DNA from: Plantago ovata
Taxonomy: Eukaryota; Streptophyta; Magnoliopsida; Lamiales; Plantaginaceae
Reading direction: 5' to 3'
DNA: 64,000 nt
Assembly: GCA_028274465.1 (NCBI GenBank)
Contig: CM051456.1
Coordinates: forward strand, 109,979,397 to 110,043,396
Shown: in pieces, positions 17,375 to 28,682 of the stretch
How the letters are laid out: each line of letters opens with the position of its first letter
Numbering within the stretch: the stretch's first letter is position 1
Notes under the pieces: generated by a model
What the model saw: only the letters and a program-made list of their open reading frames with translations
Told to the model about the DNA's origin: nothing
The model's database searches: none
Translations under genes and position numbers: made by a program

Positions 17375-19506
17375 GACTACTTCCAATGGTAACGTACGAT
17401 AACGGGGCGTCGTCGAACTTTTTGGGACTTTTGGGACGACGCCCCGTCGTCGTGTGGATCACCCCCAATGGTGGCCGGGGCGTGGGTATATTTCAATTTT
17501 TTTTTTTTAAGGTTATATGAAACATAAGATTGATAAAAAAAAATATTGAAAATAATAATTATTATTAGAACAAGCCACAAATATATTACAAAGTCGTACA
17601 ACAAATTTCAAATCTAAGGCACACAAGTTCAGGAATAGAAATTGCAACAAACATACACAAACGGGGATAGAAATTGAAGATAAGATAAGTTATGAGTCAT
17701 TGCTGACTCATGTTTGCATGGATGCCAAAAAAAAACTGATATTTCAGACAAATAAAAGCTAAAATTCCTGACAAAGTAAATTTGGATTCCTGACAATTGC
17801 AAACTCAAATTCAAATTTTATTAAAACGGTCAAACTAGAGATGACTATTACAAAACCGCTACACTTAAACACTAAACTAATTTCAAACCCAAACAATGTT
17901 AACACTAAAACACACTGCGGAAATTAAAATTACAAACACACAACACTCAAACACTAAACTAATTTCAATCACAAACACAGTTAGCCACTTGGAGCGAACT
18001 CAGTAATAAGTGAATCACAAATTGCTTTCTGCTGGGGGGTCAAGGTGTCGTAGCGTTGACTCATCTCCCACATGATCGCCAGGCGTTTATTCTGTTCCTC
18101 TTCCGCTTTCAAAGTCGCATTCTTTTCATCCCTCTCCCTGGTATACTCAAGCCTCCTGTTTTCAATGTCGATTGATTCTCGAATATTGATGTTGAATCTT
18201 CCCCATCCTTCCCTATTGCCTCGAGGGTCGCGGAGTCACTGGAACCACCACCTTTCGCCATCTTCTTCGCTTTGTCCCGACCCATAGGACGTTTCGGACT
18301 TGAGACACTGTCATCATCCACCAACCTGAACCGCTTACTCCCGCTGCTTCCACCTGAAGCCATAACCTCATAACTAGTCCCAGGTGATTTCTGCGCCTTA
18401 GGCCCTCGGAGGAGTGTCTCCCAGTCAAGTACGTCTCGTACTCCGGAGTAGCCTTTTCATAGCATATGGTCCAATTGTTTATCTCCTCCCTAATACGCCC
18501 AATCCTCTTCCGCAAGGAATCATCACTCCGGGAATCAGGTCCGGATATAACCCCCCTTCTAGCCCCCTCGTACAACGTCCCAATCCGTTTGAACAAGGTT
18601 GTAATCTTCTGGCCAGTGCCTACGATCGAGTCTTGCATAACTTCCAAGTAGAAACGAATGAGAATCAAATTCTCATGCTCTTTCCACGCAACATTTTGCC
18701 CTCTTTCCTTGGGATCTTCCAACAGTGGCTTTCTCCTTCCATTTTCCACCTTGACGGCCCTTCGACTTCGGCTGAAGTTCCGGTTGCGTCTCCTCAACAA
18801 ACTCAACATCCTCGGATTGAGAATACATCGCCGGTGTTTGAGATAGTGGGGAAGAGAAATTCTGCGTGTTTGGCTCTTGGGGGAAGTTTTGAAACATAGG
18901 GCGGTTAACCGGCGACGGTTGGGGAGTGAGTGGGATGTTTCCGGCGAGTTGACGCATTGCTTCGTCGAACCTTTCGGCTCCTTTTCTTTTAATCAATCCA
19001 GAAATTGGGGTGGGTACATTTGGTTCCACATGTTTCGATCCATGTCGGAGGTTTAGAGTGGATTTGGGAAGGTTTAGAGTGGATTTGGGGAGGTTTAGAG
19101 AGGATTGAGAAGGTTTAGAGTGTTCAGATTTAATTAAGAAAGAAATAGGAGATGGAGTTGGGGTGCTCCGAATATGCCCAATATTGGTCTTTATTTATAG
19201 ATCTCGAAAAATTAGAGTCGTTGGTGATTTTTATTTATTTTTTGCATTTTTATTATTAATTTATAACCGTTTGTAGCCATTGGAGTAATAAATAAATAAA
19301 TAATCAGAAAAAGGAATGGCTGTGGAGCTGCCACGTCGCTGCTCCACAACCAATTTTTTTTAAAAAAAGCAGATTTTCTGCTTTTTCAACGCCGAGGGCG
19401 AGCAAAAGGTGGTCGACGCCCCGGCGTCGACCACCATTGGAGCTGGATTTGGTGGACGCCGCCGGCGTCCACCACGCCAGCTGACACCTGAACTGTTGGG
19501 AGTATC
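17375..19506 (-). mobile_element. Non-autonomous PIF/Harbinger element with ORF1 only
   Basis: 2132 bp bounded by imperfect TIRs (left GACTACTTCCAATGGT; right end, reversed, GATACTCCCAACAGT) and flanked on both sides by TTA (17372-17374, 19507-19509), the known PIF/Harbinger target site. Subterminal regions are GC-rich and self-complementary (GGGGCGTCGTCG / CGACGCCCC near 17402-17450; GGTGGACGCCGCCGGCGTCC near 19449-19470). Inside is a broken Myb/SANT-like ORF1 on the minus strand but no DDE transposase, so movement would need a partner in trans. Confidence 0.85.
17981..19029 (-). pseudogene. Harbinger ORF1, Myb/SANT-like DNA-binding protein, frameshifted
   Basis: The reading frame starts at 19029 (MEPNVPTPISGLIKRKG...) and shifts frame twice or more before ending at TAA 17983-17981. 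In order: a Pro/Gln-rich N-terminus (FDEAMRQLAG), a Myb/SANT-like region (WKEHENLILIRFYLEVMQDS, IVGTGQKITTLFKRIGTLYE, RIREEINNWTICYEKA), then the C-terminal NAM-associated type segment with SSPKRPMGRDKAKKMAK and a final KRLAIMWEMSQRYDTLTPQQ. This is the layout of PIF/Harbinger ORF1 proteins, often mis-annotated in plants as glutathione S-transferase T3-like. ORF1 binds the element ends and helps the transposase. Full length would be about 345 residues. The breaks may be real decay, or partly the base-level deletions suspected elsewhere in the window. Confidence 0.82.
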
Positions 19507-19509
19507 TTA

Positions 19510-20242
<733 letters not shown>

Positions 20243-20887
20243 AAATTGATCAAACCCCCGACCTATACTACAAGTGATACGTTACCCCCTAATCTATTAA
20301 ATTTGAGACTTAACTCCCTCACCTATATAAAGTGTTGCAACATACCCCCTAGATAATATTTTACTATCAATTTGATATTTTCCATTCAATTTAATATTTC
20401 CCTTCAATTAAATATTTCCGTTTGATTCCAAATTAATCATACTACATAGCGAAAAACTAATTTTGAAAATTATAATATGAAACTATACGGTTTTCTCTTT
20501 ATATATAATATAATATAAGATAATATAAGTTTAAATATTATTTTTACGGTACAATTAATGAAAATATTATTTTTTCGCTTTTATAATATAAATTGTATTG
20601 GAAAAATAAGATTTGAACTTATATTATAGAAGTATAATCTTATATTTTTATAATATAATTTTTAAAATTATTTTTCGATATGAATTAGGATTAATTGGAG
20701 TCAAACTGACATATTAAATTGTAGGGAAAATATTAAATTGAATGAAAAATATTAATTAAAGGGAGAATATTATATAGGGGGTATGTCGTAACACTTTAAA
20801 TAGATGAGGGGGTTAAGTCTCAAACTTAATAGGTTAGGGGGTAATGTCTCAATTGTAGTAAAGTTCAGGGCGTTTGATCAATTTTAT
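20243..20887. mobile_element. Foldback-type MITE with arms of about 120 bp
   Basis: The left arm (20243-20362: ATTGATCAAAC, CCCCCGACCTA, TTACCCCCTAATCTATTAA, CATACCCCCTA) is matched in reverse by the right arm (about 20755-20887: TAGGGGGTATG, TTAATAGGTTAGGGGGTAA, GTTTGATCAAT). The AT-rich core has no coding potential. No convincing target-site duplication, so the superfamily is open. Confidence 0.75.
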
Positions 20888-21277
20888 AAAATATCGTATA
20901 TGAAAAATAAATATATGGAAATAAAATGTGAAAATAATTATTTTACACTATATCAAAAATAATTAACAAATTTATTATATTATAAAAGTAAAATATAATC
21001 ATTAAACAGAGCCTAATTATATTTCTAAATTGTCTAAAAAGAATTCAACTAACACACTATCTCAAGTATTTTACATATTAATTAATTCTGATATTAGAGC
21101 ATCTCCAATCGAAGCTTGCACAGGTCTAGATCTCAAACCTGGAAATGTGCAGCAACCACGTTTGAAGCTGCTCTGGTACCGGAACTTTAATTTAAAAAGG
21201 AGAAATAAAAATAAATTAACAAAATAAGAACTAATGTGCAAAATAGGCTAATGGGAGGGAATTTGCAAAAAGGTTTA
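20888..21277. other. AT-rich intergenic
   Basis: No gene or clear element recognised apart from the start of the Stowaway MITE at its right end. Confidence 0.4.
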
Positions 21278-21501
21278 CTACCTCCATCCATGATTAATTG
21301 GTCCATTTTGACTTTGACTAATCAACCGTGTTCGAATTTGACTACAAATTACTCTTAAATTACTGTTTAAAATAAATAAAAAAATTATATTAGAAAATTT
21401 AAGGTTTATATTTTCATAATATAATTCGTTAGTTTTTTTATCATTTTAGTTTAAGATTAATTTATAGTTAAAATTCAAAATGGGACAAAATTACGAGGGA
21501 G
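21278..21501. mobile_element. Stowaway-type MITE just upstream of the DUF3820 gene
   Basis: 224 bp with ends CTACCTCCATCCATGATTAA and, reversed, CTCCCTCGTAATTTTGTCCC, flanked by TA on each side. It ends 28 bases before the first ATG of the next gene, so it probably forms part of that gene's promoter or 5' UTR. Confidence 0.75.
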
Positions 21502-21528
21502 TATAACCGTATAAACTTGTCAACGGAT

Positions 21529-22422
21529 ATGGTACATGAAGTATCCATGGCCATGGCATTCAGAATATCTCCATCTACAGCTTTAATCTCACCACCAAAT
21601 TCAATTCAGACCTTCTCCAGGTCCAGGATGAATCTCTCCATGTTACCAAACACTCAACTCCACACAAAACTCTCCATCCATTCATGCCTCCAATCCAAAA
21701 CCACCACGAGATCCCGAACCTCAGCTCCCCGAGACTTCCCAGCACGCGACCGAGTAATCGACTTCGGTAAATACAAGGGCAAAATGCTCGGCACCATCCC
21801 CTCAAACTATCTCAAATGGATATCCAACAATCTCCGAAAAACCCGCGGATTCGAGAGCTGGGCAAGGCTAGCCGATGAGGTCCTAAACGACCCGATTTAC
21901 CGCGACCGGATCGAGTGGGAATTCGCCGAGAATATCCTCACCGGCAACAACTCCGCCGCCGTGTACAGAGGAAAAGGCGCCGCATCGGAGTTGCTGGAGA
22001 TCAGTGAGTCGTTCGGTTGGGACTTCTACAATGAGGAGGCGTGGAGTAAGATTGATTTCGGGCTGCTTGGCACATCGAAAGGCGGGAGGATTCCGCGTGC
22101 GGCGGACAGAGAGGCGAGTGGTGGTGTGGAAGAGGGAGAGAAGGTGAGGCAGAGGAGAGGAGGTACAAGTTCTGAAGCTGGTGGTGCAACTGTGGAGGAT
22201 GAGGGGAGGAGAAAGGAGAGGAGAGAGAGGACGAAGCAGAGGAGACAAGTGATTGGGAGTGGTGGTAAAGGTACAAGTTCTGAAGGTGGTGGTACAAGTA
22301 GGAGAAGCGGGAAGGGGGAAGAAAGAAGAGAGGGGGAGAGTGGGACGGCTCGGGTTCGGAGTCGGTTTCCGGGTCGGGATGAGTTGTTGAGGAAGGCGAT
22401 GAATGGGGAAAGACTAATTTAG
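21529..22422 (+). CDS. DUF3820-domain protein, probably plastid-targeted, single exon
   Basis: Intact 297-residue frame from the ATG at 21529; the ATG at 21547 (CCATGGCC, 291 residues) has better context and may be the true start. The first 70 or so residues are rich in Ser, Thr and Arg and poor in acids, as in a chloroplast transit peptide. Next comes the conserved core: RVIDFGKYKGKMLGTIPSNY, LKWISNNLRKTRGFESWARL and DPIYRDRIEWEFAE (about residues 76-138). This core is PF12843, named after a bacterial quorum-sensing-regulated factor; the plant function is unknown and the name should not be read as virulence. The C-terminal half is low-complexity, with repeated GTSSE(A/G)GG and Arg/Lys/Glu runs, ending in RFPGRDELLRKAMNGERLI. 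Codon use and the uninterrupted frame support a live gene. Part of its 3' UTR is copied at 27279-27345. Confidence 0.82.
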   Translation: MVHEVSMAMAFRISPSTALISPPNSIQTFSRSRMNLSMLPNTQLHTKLSIHSCLQSKTTTRSRTSAPRDFPARDRVIDFGKYKGKMLGTIPSNYLKWISNNLRKTRGFESWARLADEVLNDPIYRDRIEWEFAENILTGNNSAAVYRGKGAASELLEISESFGWDFYNEEAWSKIDFGLLGTSKGGRIPRAADREASGGVEEGEKVRQRRGGTSSEAGGATVEDEGRRKERRERTKQRRQVIGSGGKGTSSEGGGTSRRSGKGEERREGESGTARVRSRFPGRDELLRKAMNGERLI

Positions 22423-22697
22423 CCCTCAATATTTTGCCATCTTCTGTATCTCTCTCTTATCTAGAAGTAGAACAGGTTCTGTTAACTTTTTGATTTAAAA
22501 AGTTACTGGATTTAAGATTACTATAAACTGCGTTGCAGATATACGTGTGAACCGTAATCTTGTAAATCATTATAATTTTATTAAATAATATATTAAAATT
22601 AATGGGTAAATATATAATATTCACATAATGATTTCAAACGTAACAAAAAAATACTAACTAATTGAGTAATTGAACTTAATGGTGTCCTATTAATATA

Positions 22698-22954
22698 CTT
22701 CCTCCGTCCTCACTCTAATTATTCAGTTTGACTTTTTACGGTCAACAGTGTTCAACTTTGACGCCCGATTACTTTTAAACTATAATGATAAAGTATTTGA
22801 CGAAATCATATTAATAAAATATAGAACTTAAATTTTCATAATATAATTCTATTAAATATTTTATCATTATAGTTTAAGAATAATTGAGAGTTAAAGTTGA
22901 AAACTGTTGACCGAAAAAAGTCAAACTGGGTAATTTCTACCGGGACAGAGGGAG
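22698..22954. mobile_element. Stowaway-type MITE
   Basis: 257 bp, TA target duplication. Ends CTTCCTCCGTCCTCACTC and, reversed, CTCCCTCTGTCCCGGTAG. Inner palindromic arms GACTTTTTACGGTCAACAGT / ACTGTTGACCGAAAAAAGTC are nearly perfect. Confidence 0.88.
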
Positions 22955-23285
22955 TATAGTTTTTGTAGTTATGCAATGGATAGTTTTGAATTGAACGATA
23001 TTAGACGTAAAAGTATTTTCCGATGAATTAAGAATTCATCCGATACATCTGTAGCCTTTGGAAACATCCAACTTCAAAATCTGTAATGCACCTTTCGCAT
23101 GTTAATTGGTGTTCTTCGTCAATTGAATATATTGTCATGTGCGTCATTATCTCTTGCCATTTTATTTCGTCGATGTCTTTCGTTATATCGATGCCTCGAT
23201 ATGGACGATATTCAAATTCCAAGTGGGCTAGTATCCTCAGATTCTCTATCATCAGAGTTAAATTGACGTTTTGGTTTATAAAATA

Positions 23286-23899
23286 CTTCACCTGTCCAAT
23301 AAAAAGTGTAACTATTAGAATTGGGTCATCATCCCCTTAAAAGGCCTTGTAAGGGGAGAAGGTTATCCAATTTTATATGTTGAATTGAAGTCCTACTCTC
23401 AAGCGATGTGGGTTGGGATTTAACACGCCCCCTCACATGTAGCCCGGTATGAACATCGGGTCTACAACGTGGACAATGAATGCCGGAATATACATTGGCT
23501 CAAACCCAACACGGACAAACAACCATCATCGACTTGAACATGGCTCTGATACCATATTAGAATTGAGTCATCATCCACTTAAAAGGCCTTGTAAGGGGAG
23601 AAGGTTATCCAATCTTATATGTTGAATTGAGGTCCTACTCTGAAGCGATGTGGGATGGGGTTTAACAGTAACACTTGATTTTGTTGATTTTTTCGAGAAT
23701 TAGTTTGACCTCAAATTAATTGTAAATAATTCAACTAAAATAATTAAAAAATTATATTATGAAAATATAAACATTCTAGTTTCATAATATGATATTTTTA
23801 ATTATTTTAATCGTATAATTTAAGAATAATTTAAGGTCAAAATGACCCTCGAAAACGTCAACAAGATCAAGTGTTACATTTATTATTGGACGGAGGAAG
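23286..23899. mobile_element. Stowaway-type MITE interrupted by a TRIM
   Basis: Left end CTTCACCTGTCCAATAAAAA, right end reversed CTTCCTCCGTCCAATAATAA, TA on both sides. Taking out the TRIM and one 5-bp duplication leaves a MITE of about 254 bp whose arms pair (GTGTAACACTTGATTTTGTT / AACAAGATCAAGTGTTACA). Confidence 0.88.
23313..23667 (-). mobile_element. Complete TRIM retrotransposon, 355 bp, nested in a MITE
   Basis: Two 113-bp LTRs (23313-23425 and 23555-23667) flanked by GTAAC (23308-23312 and 23668-23672). Read on the minus strand, the 5' LTR starts TGTTAAACCCC and is followed directly by TGGTATCAGAGCC (23554 down), the primer site for initiator Met tRNA. A purine tract GTGAGGGGGCG precedes the 3' LTR. 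No coding capacity, as usual for TRIMs. Confidence 0.93.
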
Positions 23900-24017
23900 T
23901 ATGTCTTTTTTTATAAGAACATATCATGATTATTTTTTAATTAAATATAGTACGACCATAAAATTTTGTGTTAAGAAATATATAAAGATATAAGAAGATA
24001 ATAAATAAAAAAGAAAA

Positions 24018-24182
24018 AATACGTCAATAAGATTCGAATCCAACACCTTCAACTAAAATAATGATACAAATAATAGAGAAAAACCACGCCAATAAGCTTC
24101 GAATCAAACACCTTCAATAACATTAATAATACAAATATTGAAAAAAAATCACGCCAATAAAATTCGAACCCTACATCTTAAT
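24018..24182. repeat. Three tandem copies of a unit of about 60 bp
   Basis: Each copy has CG(T/C)CAATAA(G/A)(A/C)TTCGAA(T/C)C followed by ACACCTTCAA-like and an A-rich spacer. Confidence 0.75.
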
Positions 24183-24299
24183 TTTAATTAATAATGACAC
24201 ATGTACGCATCATATTAAAATTGGATAAGTAAGATCAACAGATTAGAATTGATGGGTATGTAAATCAATGCGTAAAGCAATCATATTATTATATTATTT

Positions 24300-25690
24300 A
24301 ACTGTTTTCTTATGCCAGTGGCTAAGATGAGCTATTCATTCTACGAGCTTGGGATGAAATCAATTTTTTTTTAATCTTATTATTGAAGGGTAGAGTTTTA
24401 AAATAAATAAAAAATTAAATGTAAAAGTTAGAACTTAAGAGAGAATAATTGCTAGATAGTATTTTTTTTCTTCTATATTTAGGTGTGAGTAAGTATAAAA
24501 TAACGTGGCAGCAGGCAGGAGAGATTGTGTTTGGAGATGACTGTCGGAGAAAGCCTTGGTATTTATGTAAATATTATATTTACTTCTTAATAAATTAGTT
24601 TACAACTTAGTTAAAAAGGGATGATAATACCATTTTAGTCACATGTTCAAATGAATTTTCACCCAAATAGAATTTCTTGGATTTATGCTTTCTTTCTAAG
24701 CGAGTTTATCGCAATATGTTGATAATTAATTTGACATTAGGTTTGAAGGATATTACCCTGGCTCGTGGGGTTTATCCGGTGTGCACCTAAATGGTATCAG
24801 TTACGGTTTTCAATGTCATTAAAATAACAATAATAATAAAATTTAAAAAAAATTAACACTTTGTTTTCTTTAATTTTTTAGAGTCGGTTTAAACTCAAAA
24901 TTTTCTTCAATCATACAATACAAATAATTTTAAATTTTATATTATGAAATTAGAATGTTTATATTTTCATAATATAAATTTTTTAATATTTTTTTCATAA
25001 GAGTTGAAATTAATTTGTGGTTAAAACGCCCCAAAAAAATTAAACAAATCATTGTCTCCCGTGATAAAAGTCGTGTGGGGGGTGAAAGAAGGAAAGAGAT
25101 GGGTGGATTTTCTCTCCCGCCACCATGAGCCTCCCAATCTAAGACGACTAAAGAGCAATCCAAGTAGTCGAATCTGGCGACTTACTTTGATTATAATTTA
25201 TGATTGAGTGTAAAGAGAAAGCAAATGAGAATAATAATATTAATTGTCTTTTGACCTGTGTAGGAAAGAAATGAACCTACTCAACACACACACTACACAA
25301 AGGTCCTCTGAAACGTCTAACTCATCCAAAACAGCCCCAATCCATCCGTTACGATCAATTAAAAAGCGTTCATATCTTTTCAACAATAGATGCAATGGCC
25401 TAGGTGTGGAGGAAGTTTATTACAAACCTCACAATGCGAATTTGAAAACTACAAGAGACTTTATATTTGTTTGGTCACCTTTTATCTTGTTGAAAAATGT
25501 TACGAAATTATTGTAAATACACTAATTCAAATGGTTTATTTATGTAATAATTTGTCATTCAACTCTACTTATTTAAAAAATAAGTCCACGATCGGCCTAA
25601 AACATAACTTACGAGTCTTATTGAGTTTCATCAACTCGAGCCTAACTCAAATTGCTAGGTATAAATGAGCTCCATTTGGATTTCAGCTCT
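24300..25690. repeat. Segmental duplication, unit 1 (paralogous to 27350-28670)
   Basis: Long direct match to 27350-28670 with many small indels, for example GCCTAAGATGAGCTA, GATGACTGTCGGAG, CTCCCAATC..AAGACGACTAAAGAGCAATCC and AGATGCAATGGCCTAGGT. No conserved coding frame; an old degraded Stowaway-like segment (24850-25050) is shared by both copies. The match continues through 25600-25690 to 29608-29700, past a pogo insertion in unit 2. Confidence 0.85.
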
Positions 25691-26039
25691 ACACTAATCG
25701 CAAAATCGAATAACACTATGTAAAGGACCTATCGCAAAGTATGGAACTAAGAAGGAAACTCGATGTGTACCACTCAAAAGTATGGAACCAATTGGTTGAC
25801 TCATGTGAAGGAGCTATCGCAAATAGAATTCCAAATGGAAACCAATGCAAATCGCAAGATGCAAAAACTTAATATATACGTGACATACGTCACATTCGTA
25901 TTCTTATGCATTAATAATAAATTAAGATATTAGAATAAAAGGTTAAGAAAAACAAAAAAGAAGGGAAGTAACATAATGAAGATCTACCAAGTTCTTTTAA
26001 TATGCAAAGAAAGTGAAAGTATGGTGAAAATCCGTCGTG
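25691..26039. other. 3' flank of RING-CH pseudogene 1
   Basis: Corresponds to the region downstream of RING-CH exon 2 in the intact gene (CCAAGTTCTTTTA, ATGCAAAGAAAGTGAAA). Its neighbour on the right is exon 1 sequence, so exon 2 and the intron have been deleted here. Repeats of CTATCGCAAA at 25730, 25800 and 26996 are shared with the other units. Confidence 0.65.
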
Positions 26040-26363
26040 ATTCAAATCTTCAGCAAATTTAAAGTGACATATTCTACGTGTTACTCCAAACTTTTTTTCT
26101 GGGCTATTCATACTAGACTTCGAATAGTTATCTTGTAGATGAGTTGTTTCATTTCTATGTTTAAAATGATTGGGGGATCTAACAACAGATGACCCCCTCC
26201 TACAAAACTAGTATCACCCTGAGACCTGTCAATCAACGACCCAGGTGTCGTTCACGTATGTGTCATAAAAGTGAAACACGCCGCCACCTCCTGTCTCACT
26301 TCTACAACCCCTAATTGGAACCTGGGTATTACTTTCTATATCTATGAGTATGCCATTCTCCAT
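26040..26363 (-). pseudogene. RING-CH pseudogene 1 (exon 1 remnant)
   Basis: Starts like the intact paralogue (ATG at 26363, MENGILIDIESNTQVPIRGC) but soon meets a stop after DTYVNDTWVVD and several frame changes. The RING segment has RRICHFKFAEDLNHDGF: the first zinc ligand Cys is Arg. After GF the sequence jumps straight into the gene's 3' flank, deleting the CxC, H, C and last CxxC ligands, the intron and exon 2. The Cys-to-Arg change is shared with pseudogene 2. Confidence 0.85.
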
Positions 26364-26929
26364 TGACACTTCACAAATCTAGTCGAGAAATAGAATGGTT
26401 TTGAAAAATATACTGAGCAAAAGAATTTATTTAGGAATGGTTGATGGGAAAAAAAAAACACAAAACAATGTGCTCGTTCTAGTACACTCACAACTGAGTT
26501 TTTTTATAGAATGAAAATTCGTAATATTACATATATCTTGAGGTGGACATGTGCATCGGATGTGAATGGTGTTGTTGGATAGAGTTGTAAGATTTACAGT
26601 AAATGATATAGAATAGAAAAATACATGATGAGGATGAAATTAAACGCATTTATGTATTATATTATTTCGATTTATATTTCGGCGAAAATATCATTGTCAT
26701 TTAAAAAAATATAAAAAGTTAAATGAAATTGACGTTTTTTTTCCAAAACAAAATTAAAAAGTAAAATATTTAAAAGTTGACACTACCTCCAACACCTTCT
26801 TTCTTTCTTTTTTTAAGCAAGTTAAAATTTGTAGTCTTACACACTACACCATACTCTCAGTGTCTAGTGTTTCATTATTAGATTTCTGAGAAATTATGAG
26901 AGGAACCTAATGATTAATACCGACGCATT
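26364..26929. other. 5' flank of RING-CH pseudogene 1
   Basis: Matches the upstream regions of the other copies (30327-30660, 32760-33190, 39636-40140), including the CTATTTCTCGACTAGATTTG leader and GTTGACACTACCTCCAACACC near 26776-26796. No other gene. Confidence 0.7.
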
Positions 26930-27278
26930 GTTAAATGTTAAGCATGGATGATATGAAATTAAGAAACTACTTGGTTAACTTGCATGTTAAGGGCCTATCG
27001 CAAATAGAATTACAATTGGAAGCTAATGCAAATCGCAAGATGCAACCTTAATATACTACACATAAATCGCATTCGTATGCCTTAATAAATTAAAACATTA
27101 GCATAATCATAGAACAATTGAAAGTTAAGAATAATCCAAATGTAGATAAGTAACATACTGAGGATCTTACAAAGTTCTTTTAGTGCATAACATGCAAAAA
27201 AAAGGGAGAATGTATCATCTCTCTTATGCCAATTAACTAGTGCGCATGCATATGAAAAAGCAGGATGCAATTCTTGAT
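26930..27278. pseudogene. 3' flank of a lost fifth RING-CH copy
   Basis: Matches 30740-31122, the DNA just downstream of the intact RING-CH gene (GAAACTACTTGGTTAACTTG, GAAAAAGCAGGATGCAATTC). It stops at CTTGATATCTT, where the intact gene would go on to its stop codon, and joins DUF3820 3' UTR sequence instead. Confidence 0.8.
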
Positions 27279-27345
27279 ATCTTCTGTATCTCTCTAGTCT
27301 AGAACAGATTTTGTTAACTTTTTGATTTAAAAAGTTACTGGGTTT
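27279..27345 (+). repeat. Copy of the DUF3820-gene 3' UTR at a duplication junction
   Basis: ATCTTCTGTATCTCTCT and GTTAACTTTTTGATTTAAAA match 22439-22517, just after the stop of the DUF3820 gene. This marks the start of duplicated unit 2. Confidence 0.85.
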
Positions 27346-27349
27346 TAGA

Positions 27350-28670
27350 TTATATCTTTGTTTTCTTAGGCCAGTGCCTAAGATGAGCTAGTTCATTTTA
27401 TGAGCTGCGATTAACTCAACTTTATTTTTTTAAATTTTATTTACTTATTGTTGAAGGGTAAAGTTTTAAATAAAATGAAAAATTAAATGTAAAAGTTGAA
27501 TTTAATATAAAAGTTGAATTTAATAGAGAATGACTCCTAGATAGTTTTTATTTTTTTTATTCTATATGTTTGAGTAAGTATAAAATGACGTGACAAGACA
27601 AATAAGGTTTGAAAGGTGATGACTGTCGGAGTATGTTAAACATTGTACTTACTTCTTAATAAATTAGTTTAACACTTAGTTAGGAGGATAATATCCTCTT
27701 AGTCACATGTTTAATTTTCACGGGAATTGAATTTCTGGGATTTATGATTTCTGAGTCGAGCCTGTCGCAATTTGTTGCAAATTAATTTGACGTACGGTTT
27801 ATAGGCTATTATATCGGCCCGTGGAGTTATCCAGTGCGCACCAAAAGGGTAGCAGTTACGCGTTTCCAATGTCATTAAAATAATGATAATAATAAAATTT
27901 AAAAATAAAAAAATTAACACTTTGTTTTCTTTAATTTTTTAGAGTCCGTTTAAACTCAAATATTTCTACAATCATACAATACAAATAATTTTAAATTTAT
28001 ATTATAAAATTAGAATGTTTATATTTTCATAATATAATTTTTTTTAATATTTTTCTTATAAGAATTGAAAATTAATTTGAGGTCAAAATGCCCCAAAACA
28101 TTAACAAAACCATTGTCTCCCGTAACAAAAGTCGTGTGGGGGGCGAAAGAAGGAAAGAGATGGATGGATTTTCTCTCCCGGCACCACGAGCCTCCCAATC
28201 ATATCTAAGACGACTAAAGAGCAATCCAAGTAGTCGAATCTGATGTCTTACTTTGATTATAATTTATGATCGAGTGCAAAGAGAAAGCAAATGAGAATAA
28301 AAGTATTAATTGTCTATGAAGTGTGTAGGAAGAAATGAACCTACTCCTATATTGATATACTACTCAGAGGTCCTTTGAAGAGTCAAAGTCATCCAAAACA
28401 TCCCAATCCGTTCGTTACGATCAATTAATAATCTTTTATATCATTTCAACAATAGATGCAATGGCCTAGGTATGGAGGAAGTTTATTACAAACCTCACAA
28501 TGTGAATTTGAAGACTACTAGATACTTTATATTTGTTTTGGTCACCCCTGGTTAAAAATGTTACGAAATCATTGTGAATACACTAGTTCAAATGATTTAT
28601 TTATCTAATAATTTATAATTCAACTCTACTCATTTAAAAAATAAGTCTAACCTAAAACTTGAATTCGTAC
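27350..28670. repeat. Segmental duplication, unit 2 (paralogous to 24300-25690)
   Basis: See 24300-25690. Unit 2 lacks some of the short AT expansions and is interrupted at 28681 by a pogo-like element. Confidence 0.85.
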
Positions 28671-28682
28671 GAGTGACATATA

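Noticed and set aside
18072..18899. Plus-strand frames over the Harbinger ORF1
   Set aside because: Antisense to the recognised Myb/SANT-like protein; no motif of their own.
21529..22422. Reading the DUF3820 protein as a virulence factor
   Set aside because: The Pfam name comes from a bacterial member; the plant protein shares only the small core and has a transit-peptide-like leader.
21575..22429. Minus-strand frames of 76-142 residues over the DUF3820 gene
   Set aside because: GC-rich, low-complexity antisense shadows (Ser/Pro/His-rich).
23313..23667. CRISPR-like direct repeats
   Set aside because: Two repeats only, with LTR features (primer site, purine tract, target duplication) in a plant genome.
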